Below, piece after piece: positions 57,940-64,000 of a stretch of DNA of 64,000 nt. The notes below the pieces were generated by a model. It did not search any database, was not told the origin of the DNA, and saw nothing but the letters and a program-made list of their open reading frames with translations. The DNA lies in NCBI GenBank assembly GCA_936450465.1, contig OW388300.1, forward strand, positions 52,839,535-52,903,534. Reading direction: 5' to 3'. The DNA comes from Gibbula magus. Taxonomy: Eukaryota > Mollusca > Gastropoda > Trochida > Trochidae. Positions within the stretch are counted from its first letter, which is position 1, and the number at the start of each line of letters is the position of its first letter. The position numbers and the translations under genes were made by a program.

Positions 57940-58580
57940 GGGGGATGGTCCCCCTGCCACACCCATTTTGAGGGGGGATCAAGACCAAATGAAAAACTTT
58001 AGTCTACATATGATGAAGATGTTGATTTCAGGGAAAAAGGTTTTTCACTAAGAATGTCTGCCCATGTTTTAGGATGAAGACCAAATGAACAAACTTTGAT
58101 CCCCAAGGAGCAAGGTACTGCCCTACAAAAATTTCAGAATAGGAGTGTAGCAGTTCTGGGGAAGAAGTCGAAAATGTGACAAGTTTACGCATGAAGGATG
58201 ACGGCCAATGCCAAAAGCCCATCTTGCCTTTAGGGGGCGGGATAGCGCAGTGGTTAGCGCGTTCGGCTTCGGATCAAGAGGTCCGGGGTTCGAATCCCGC
58301 CAGGGGCACGGCAACTTTGTCTGCAGTAGAGAACTGTTCTACACGCAGTAAGGTTTGGGTGCAATGCTACACTGAATTTCAGTGCAGTACCACCCATGGT
58401 TCGCTAGTTCCAGCCGATGCTCGCAGGTTTCACCGCAATGCATAGCCACATGGCGTTGCGGGCTTTCTCCCTGCCGTAATACTAGCAGCCGCGATATAAG
58501 TGAAATACTCTTGAAAGCGGCGTTAAACCCCAACTCACTCACTCACTCACCATCTTGCCTTTCAGACCTGCTGAGCTTAA
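57940..58580 (-). repeat. Dispersed repeat family A, reverse orientation, split by a SINE
   Basis: Reverse complement shows CAGCAGGTCTGAAAGGC...AAGATGGGCTTTTGGCATTG and AAACTTGTCACATTTTCGAC, as in the forward copies. SINE 58232-58549 interrupts it. Confidence 0.55.
58232..58549 (+). mobile_element. Full-length tRNA-derived SINE (family S1)
   Basis: Best reference copy in the window, about 318 bp. The head AGGGGGCGGGATAGCGCAGT GGTTAGCGCG contains an A box (TAGCGCAGTGG) and GGTTCGAATCC is a perfect B box for RNA polymerase III. A conserved body and GCGGCGTTAAACCCCAACTC with a (CTCA)n tail follow. The target duplication CCATCTTGCCTTT lies at 58219-58231 and 58550-58562. It is not a functional tRNA gene because no cloverleaf or acceptor stem closes. 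Confidence 0.9.
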
Positions 58581-58736
58581 AGATTTGCAGAATAATGACA
58601 TTGCTTTTGAAGAAGTAAAGAATTTAAAAAGACGAACAGATTATTTAATAAACACATTCAACCATTAGAGTTATATACATGACATGACACTGTTTGGCTT
58701 CGAAGGCTCAGGATGTATGGAGACTCTTAATGCTGT

Positions 58737-61700
58737 TCATCCTGTCTTTGCTTTGGACATCTTTTCTAAAAATTCAACATATATTTTCTTCTGTGCACTC
58801 GATGCTGGTATGAAGTGGCCACCAGGATGTTGTAGAACAACAGGGTCCTCATAGAGGCTGAGAATCTCCTCGCTCATTTCTGAAAAACATGACAAAGTCA
58901 CCAGAAGAAAAAATCATCCTCCCCCAAAGTCGATAAGTTTTAGATATTAATTCAATGTCTGTCCATATCTCAAAACATCAACACAAAAGACACAATGGAA
59001 ACTTGTATGGTACATTTTTAAAAGTATACAGTAGACTCACATGCTAAATATTGTAGATTAATCACTGCCTTCGTGTGAACAGTTTTATTAAACAAGAATG
59101 TGAGATACACATGTGTATGAGTTTATGATGCAGCTGACATCTTTACTTGGGGAGCTATGCTTCACACAAATTGACTCCCTCATAGTCACTGTTCATGTCA
59201 TGGAGACACCCAAAATGAATTCATATATATACCGCTAACCCTCTAACGGATACATTTTAATAATTTTGTCTATCAAACTTGTGGTATAACCCTGTCTGTC
59301 TAGTTGTAGAGGTGATATAACCCTGTCTGTCTAGTTGTAGAGGTGATATAACTTTGTGGTATAATCCTGTCTGTCTAGTTGTAGGGGTGATATAACCTTA
59401 TGGTATAATCCTGTCTGTCTAGTGGTAGGTGTGAGATAACCTTGTGGTATAATCCTGTCTGTCTAGTTGTAGGGGTGATATAACCTTGTGGTATAATCCT
59501 GTCTGTCTAGTTGTAGGTGTGATATAACCTTGTGGTATAACCCTGTCTGTCTAGTTGTAGGTGTTATATAACCTTGTGGTATAATCCTGTCTGTCTAGTT
59601 GTAGGGGTGATATAACCTTGTGGTATAACCCTGTCTGTCTAGTTGTAGGAGTTATATAACCTTGTGGTATAATCCTGTCTGTCTAGTTGTAGGGGTTATA
59701 TAACCTTATGGTATAATCCTGTCTGTCTAGTTGTAGGGGTGAGATAACCTTGTGGTATAACCCTGTCTGTCTAGTTGTAGGTGTGAGATAACCTTGTGGT
59801 ATAACCCTGTCTGTCTAGTTGTAGGGACGAGATATCCTTATGGTATTATCCTGTCTGTCTAGTTGTAGGGGTGAGATACCCTTGTGGTATAACCCTGTCT
59901 GTCTAGTTGTAGGGGTGAGATAACCTTGTGGTATAATCCTGTCTGTCTAGTTGTATGGGTGATAAAACCTTGTGGTATAACCCTGTCTGTCTAGTTGTAG
60001 GGGTTATATAACCTTATGGTATAATCCTGTCTGTCTAGTTGTAGGGGTTATATAACCTTGTGGTATAATCCTGTCTGTCTAGTTGTAGGGGTGAGATAAC
60101 CTTGTGGTATAACCCTGTCTGTCTAGTTGTAGGGGTTATATAACCTTATGGTATAATCCTGTCTGTCTAGTTGTAGGGGTGAGATAACCTTGTGGTATAA
60201 CCCTGTCTGTCTAGTTGTAGGTTTGAGATAACCTTGTGGTATAACCCTGTCTGTCTAGTTGTAGGGACGAGATATCCTTATGGTATTATCCTCTCTGTCT
60301 AGTTGTAGGGGTGAGATACCCTTGTGGTATAACCCTGTCTGTCTAGTTGTAGGGGTGAGATAACCTTGTGGTATAATCCTGTCTGTCTAGTTGTATGGGT
60401 GATAAAACCTTGTGGTATAACCCTGTCTGTCTAGTTTTAAGGGTGAGATAACCTTGTGGTATAACCCTGTCTGTCTAGTTGTAGGGGTTATATAACCTTG
60501 TGGTATAATCCTGTCTGTCTAGTTGTAGGGGTTATATAACCTTGTGGTATAATCCTGTCTGTCTAGTTGTAGGGGTTATATAACCTTGTGGTATAATCCT
60601 GTCTGTCTAGTTGTAGGGGTGAGACAACCTTGTGGTATAACCCTGTCTGTCTAGTTGTAGGGGTTATATAACCTTGTGGTATAATCCTGTCTGTCTAGTT
60701 GTAGGGGTTATATAACCTTGTGGTATAATCCTGTCTGTCTAGTTGTAGGTGTGAGATAACCTTGTGGTATAACCCTGTCTGTCTAGTTGTAGGGACGAGA
60801 TATCCTTGTGGTATAATCCTGTCTGTCTAGTTGTAGGGGTGAGACAACCTTGTGGTATAACCCTGTCTGTCTAGTTGTAGGGGTGATATAACCATTTGGT
60901 ATAATCCTGTCTGTCTAGTGGTAGGGGTGAGATAACCTTGTGGTATAATCCTGTCTGTCTAGTGGTAGGCGTGAGATAACCTTTTGGTATAATCCTGTCT
61001 GTCTAGTTGTAGGGGTGATATAACCTTGTGGTATAACCCTGTCTGTCTAGTGGTAGGGGTGATATAACCTTGTGGTATAACCCTGTCTGTCTAGTGGTAG
61101 GGGTGATATCACCTTATGGTATAACCCTGTCTGTCTAGTTGTAGGGGTGAGACAACCTTGTGGTATAATCCTGTCTGTCTAGTTGTAGAGGTGATATAAC
61201 CCTGTCTGTCTAGTTGTAGAGGTGATATAACCTTGTGGTATAACCCTGTCTGTCTAGTGGTAGGGGTGATATAACCTTGTGGTATAACCCTGTCTGTCTA
61301 GTGGTAGGTGTGAGATAACCTTGTGGTATAACCCTGTCTGTCTAGTGGTAGGTGTGAGATAACCTTGTGGTATAACCCTGTCTGTCTAGTGGTAGGGGTG
61401 AGATTACCTTGTGGTATAACCCTGTCTGTCTAGTGGTAGGTGTAAGATTACCTTGTTGGATAACCTTGTCTGTCTAGTGGTAGGTGTGAGATTACCTTGT
61501 GGTATAACCCTGTCTGTCTAGTGGTAGGTGTGAGATAACCTTGTGGTATAACCCTGTCTGTCTAGTGGTAGGTGTGAGATAACCTTGTGGTATAACCCTG
61601 TCTGTCTAGTGGTAGGGGTGATATAACCTTGTGGTATAACCCTGTCTGTCTAGTGGTAGGTGTGAGATAACCTTGTGGTATAACCCTGTCTGTCTAGTGG

Positions 61701-63754
61701 TAGGTGTGAGATAACCTTGTGGTATAACCCTGTCTGTCTAGTGGTAGGGGTGAGATTACCTTGTGGTATAACCCTGTCTGTCTAGTGGTAGGTGTGAGAT
61801 TACCTTGTTGGATAACCTTGTCTGTCTAGTGGTAGGGGTGAGATTACCTTGTTGGATAACCTTGTCTGTCTAGTGGTAGGTGTGAGATTACCTTGTTGGA
61901 TAACCTTGTCTGTCTGGCCAAACACATGTAGCGAGGGAACAGTTACACGTGTCTCATAAAGAGACTGATGAGGTCCTGATCGACTCTTGAACCCAGCAAC
62001 AAAAATAGCAAAGTTGAAGGGAAACATATCTGTAAAAGAATAAGAAATACAAAGCGGGATTTATCATTTTCAATGCGTCTGTGTTTAGTTCTATATCTCA
62101 GTGAAACCTTTAAAGAGCCATCACGGATGTTGATGAAAATATCAAAATATTCCAAAACTCCATCACCGTGAAATAAATACACTTAATTTTTCCCTAATTT
62201 TTCTAACTTAAAATAAGCCGAGAAATTGCATTAATTAGCAAAGGTGTTTTCCAGTCTAAATATAGATCCAGTCTATTATTTTCAAGCGCAAAGCATTATG
62301 GTCTAGCTCACACACAGTAAACAAAGACAAGAAAGAATAACAAAAAATATGAGCAATGAAAGATATCAAAATATATTTTTTTGGCGGTGATTTATTTACA
62401 ATTTCTTTTAATTATGTATTTGCTACAGATATTGGAATAATTGTTTTACCCAACTAGGTATTTTTCTTGAATTTTGTAATTAATGAGAGTAAAAATTTGT
62501 CATAATTTGCTGGTCTTATCTCAATAAAAAGAACATTAAACAGGAAATAATTTGTATATTCTCAGGACATTTAGAAACATTGTTTGCAAAGCAAATGCAC
62601 ATTCAGTAATGTTTGACAAGGGTAACTTGCAAGAGAGACACGTGAAGCACGTGCAGCATATGGGTTGTTATGGCGACTTGCCCTAGAGACGAGCCTTCAC
62701 GCTTCGGAAGCGCTTGCTGTTTGTGTAGTACGTATTACGCAAAAAAGGGGATTCTGTTTATATACGTCAGATACCCTTAGCGCGCGCTAGTCCAAGTGGT
62801 TCTTCTCTTTGAAACCAAATTGCACTACATTGTCGTGATATGAAAATTATTTAACATATACCATGTTATAGATAAAAGATTTCTCTGGCGAATGACGTTA
62901 TAAGTATATTTTCCAAAAAATTGAAATACTAACATCCGTGATGGCTCTTTAAACCACTTTGTGTTTTTATATACTATCTTTGTTACATGGAGGCTACAGT
63001 TTGTTCATTTGGACCCCCCCCCCCCCCCCCCCCCCCCCCCTCAAATATTGGAGTCGCAGGGGGGTTGCCACAGTTGTTGCTCCATGAAGCCATATTTGTA
63101 ACTGAAGTTGGTCTTTTGAGATATAGGAGGTTAAGAGGTTTTCCATGCTGGTGCTAACAGATATGAGATACAGTCTTCATGCTGGACCACTGACAAATCT
63201 TGTCACAGTCCGAACAGAGTAAAATGTGATTCAAATTGGTTTGCTGTCGACTCAGCAAATGTAACTCCTTTTAGAATTTAAGAAATATCTTATTTTTTTA
63301 CTCTGTTCGTCTCTCCAACTGTCGGGTTAAGGGCAATACAATCCAGAGGGAAAATAAATGCAAAATTTGTATGTATCACTTGCTTGATAACGGTGTAAGG
63401 ATCTACTCCATTCATTATCCAATGACTTTCAATAGAATATAAAATATCTACAACTAGAAAAGATATATAAATATATATATTAAAGAAGTTATATGTCAGT
63501 TGTATGGAGGATGGTAGCTGATACTGCTTGTTACACGCGGCAACGTGCAACTTGCTACAGGCCAAACTGAATATACACAATATCATACATGAGGTTTTAG
63601 TGTTATATGAGAGATGTTATTAAAAGTTTTGTCTTATACATGAAATATCTGATGACAGCATTGACCAGTTACCTGGATTGTCTTGATGCAGTGCACACAC
63701 CAATGTCAACATGGCTGCCCCTTGACTGAAGGCCAGAATACCATCAAATGGCCC
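58737..63754 (-). CDS. OVCA2: OVCA2-like FSH-family serine hydrolase, 3' part (5' exons outside window)
   Basis: Visible coding exons in transcript order: 63754-63673, 62029-61892 and 58879-58737 (stop TGA 58739-58737). They give 120 residues with consistent phases. Exon 1 seen here encodes GPFDGILAFSQGAAMLTLVC, where the serine of FSQG is the expected nucleophile. The second encodes FPFNFAIFVAGFKSR and PSLHVFGQTDKVIQQ, supplying the catalytic aspartate. The third encodes VVLQHPGGHFIPAS with the catalytic histidine. This serine-aspartate-histidine order and spacing fit the OVCA2/FSH1 alpha/beta hydrolases, which act on esters. The N-terminal strand and start codon lie to the right of base 64000. 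ATTAAA on the - strand at 58649-58644 may be its poly(A) signal. The intron between the last two exons is largely the 44-bp minisatellite. Confidence 0.87.
59284..61918 (-). repeat. 44-bp minisatellite (about 60 copies) seeded at an OVCA2 exon end
   Basis: Plus-strand unit GATAACCTTGTGGTATAACC CTGTCTGTCTAGTGGTAGGTGTGA. On the - strand the exon end ..CAGACAGACAAGGTTATCCAACAAG|GTAATC is the first, nearly intact unit. The next few units keep GATTACCTTGTTGGATAACC (a donor-containing copy). Further copies drift to CTTGTGGTATAA. The array therefore starts inside the coding exon and expands into the intron. Confidence 0.93.
62030..63672 (-). other. OVCA2 intron, unique sequence
   Basis: Apart from a C homopolymer at about 63013-63040 and a CG-richer patch near 62640-62800, nothing was recognised. 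The phrase ACTAACATCCGTGATGGCTC TTTAAA (62930-62955) is repeated in inverse orientation at about 62108-62132 (TTTAAAGAGCCATCACGGAT), so 62108-62955 may be an inverted-repeat-bounded element. Confidence 0.45.
63013..63040. repeat. C homopolymer run
   Basis: About 27 consecutive C in an OVCA2 intron. Confidence 0.9.
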
Positions 63755-63870
63755 CTGTAACACAACATATTTGTTAAAAACAGCAAAACCTCAAAAAAAA
63801 ATCAAAATACACAATATGACACTTAAATACGTTACCATTGTGATTGCTAAATACTGATGCTCATGGATAT

Positions 63871-64000
63871 GGGGGGCGGGATAGCGCAGTGGTTAGCACG
63901 TTCGACTTCGGATCAAGAGGCCCTCGGTTCGAATCCCGCCAGGGGCATGGCAACTTTGTCTGCAGTAGAGAACTGTTATACACGCAGTAAGGTTTGGGTG
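63871..64000 (+). mobile_element. SINE S1, cut by the right edge of the window
   Basis: GGGGGCGGGATAGCGCAGTG GTTAGCACG, GGTTCGAATCCCGCC and GCAGTAGAGAACTGTTATAC match the head of 58232-58549. It continues past base 64000. Confidence 0.9.

Larger units (their letters stand above)
52955..58736. other. Non-coding interval between ATG9 and OVCA2
   Basis: It includes the 33-bp minisatellite, degenerate family-A pieces (about 54165-54310 and 56570-56600), a SINE fragment and AT-rich DNA. The ATG9 3' UTR must begin here; AATAAA sites occur at 54795-54800 and about 56517. A candidate alternative last ATG9 exon starts after AATGCCAG at about 53799 and would end at TGA 53854-53856; this is weak. No other gene is recognised. 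Confidence 0.5.

Noticed and set aside
58232..58330. tRNA gene candidate with good A and B boxes (also at 40243 and 63871)
   Set aside because: No closing acceptor stem or full cloverleaf; followed by the shared SINE body and flanked by target duplications.
59284..61918. CRISPR-like or centromeric satellite
   Set aside because: 44-bp head-to-tail minisatellite whose first unit is a coding exon end; no spacers and too short for a centromere.
61800..62027. 75-residue minus-strand frame taken as a complete small gene
   Set aside because: Its first half is an OVCA2 exon read past the donor into the minisatellite; phase and donor show the exon ends at 61892.

Overview
The window is eukaryotic nuclear DNA from an invertebrate animal, most likely a mollusc or another lophotrochozoan. 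This is inferred from short phase-conserved exons with GT-AG introns, animal-type orthologues, tRNA-derived SINEs, a DIRS retrotransposon, many MITEs and long minisatellites. No bacterial, organellar or viral backbone is seen. Gene structures below were read by eye from splice motifs, phase continuity and similarity to remembered protein families; no database search was run.

Four protein-coding genes can be supported. (1) A chondroitin polymerising factor (CHPF) on the + strand, 5830-10245: five coding exons, 782 codons plus stop. (2) CNOT9 (RCD1/CAF40, a CCR4-NOT subunit) on the - strand, 19618-12608: nine coding exons, 310 residues, convergent with CHPF. (3) ATG9, the autophagy lipid scramblase, on the + strand, 25947-52954: twenty coding exons, 775 residues by the shortest splice model, with introns packed with mobile elements. 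(4) The 3' part of an OVCA2-like serine hydrolase on the - strand, 63754-58737; its 5' exons lie beyond the right edge. These genes act in separate processes: chondroitin synthesis in the Golgi, mRNA deadenylation, autophagosome membrane supply, and ester hydrolysis. CHPF, CNOT9 and ATG9A also lie together in human 2q35, so the neighbourhood looks like old conserved synteny.

Layout: 1-1615 is a 27-bp minisatellite running off the left edge; 1620-4816 holds decayed LINE ends; 5.8-12.1 kb is CHPF; 12.3-19.7 kb is CNOT9; 19.7-25.9 kb is repeat-rich non-coding DNA; 25.9-53 kb is ATG9, whose introns carry a TTAA-flanked element, a hAT-like element, a SINE blown up by a 34-bp minisatellite, and a nearly complete 6.6-kb DIRS element nested in a SINE; 53-58.7 kb is a 33-bp minisatellite and non-coding DNA; 58.7-64 kb is OVCA2, with a 2.6-kb, 44-bp minisatellite filling the intron beside one of its exons.

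The most unusual feature is a recurring one: tandem arrays grown out of exon-intron boundaries. In ATG9 a 51-bp unit holding the end of an intron, its AG acceptor and the first 33 bases of the next exon is repeated 24 times with no length change, giving 24 in-frame candidate 3' splice sites. Another ATG9 exon has its donor edge repeated 8 times, the OVCA2 minisatellite is seeded by an exon end plus donor, and a CNOT9 acceptor edge is duplicated. In addition, a SINE landed exactly on the acceptor of the first ATG9 coding exon and its target-site duplication copied the splice site.
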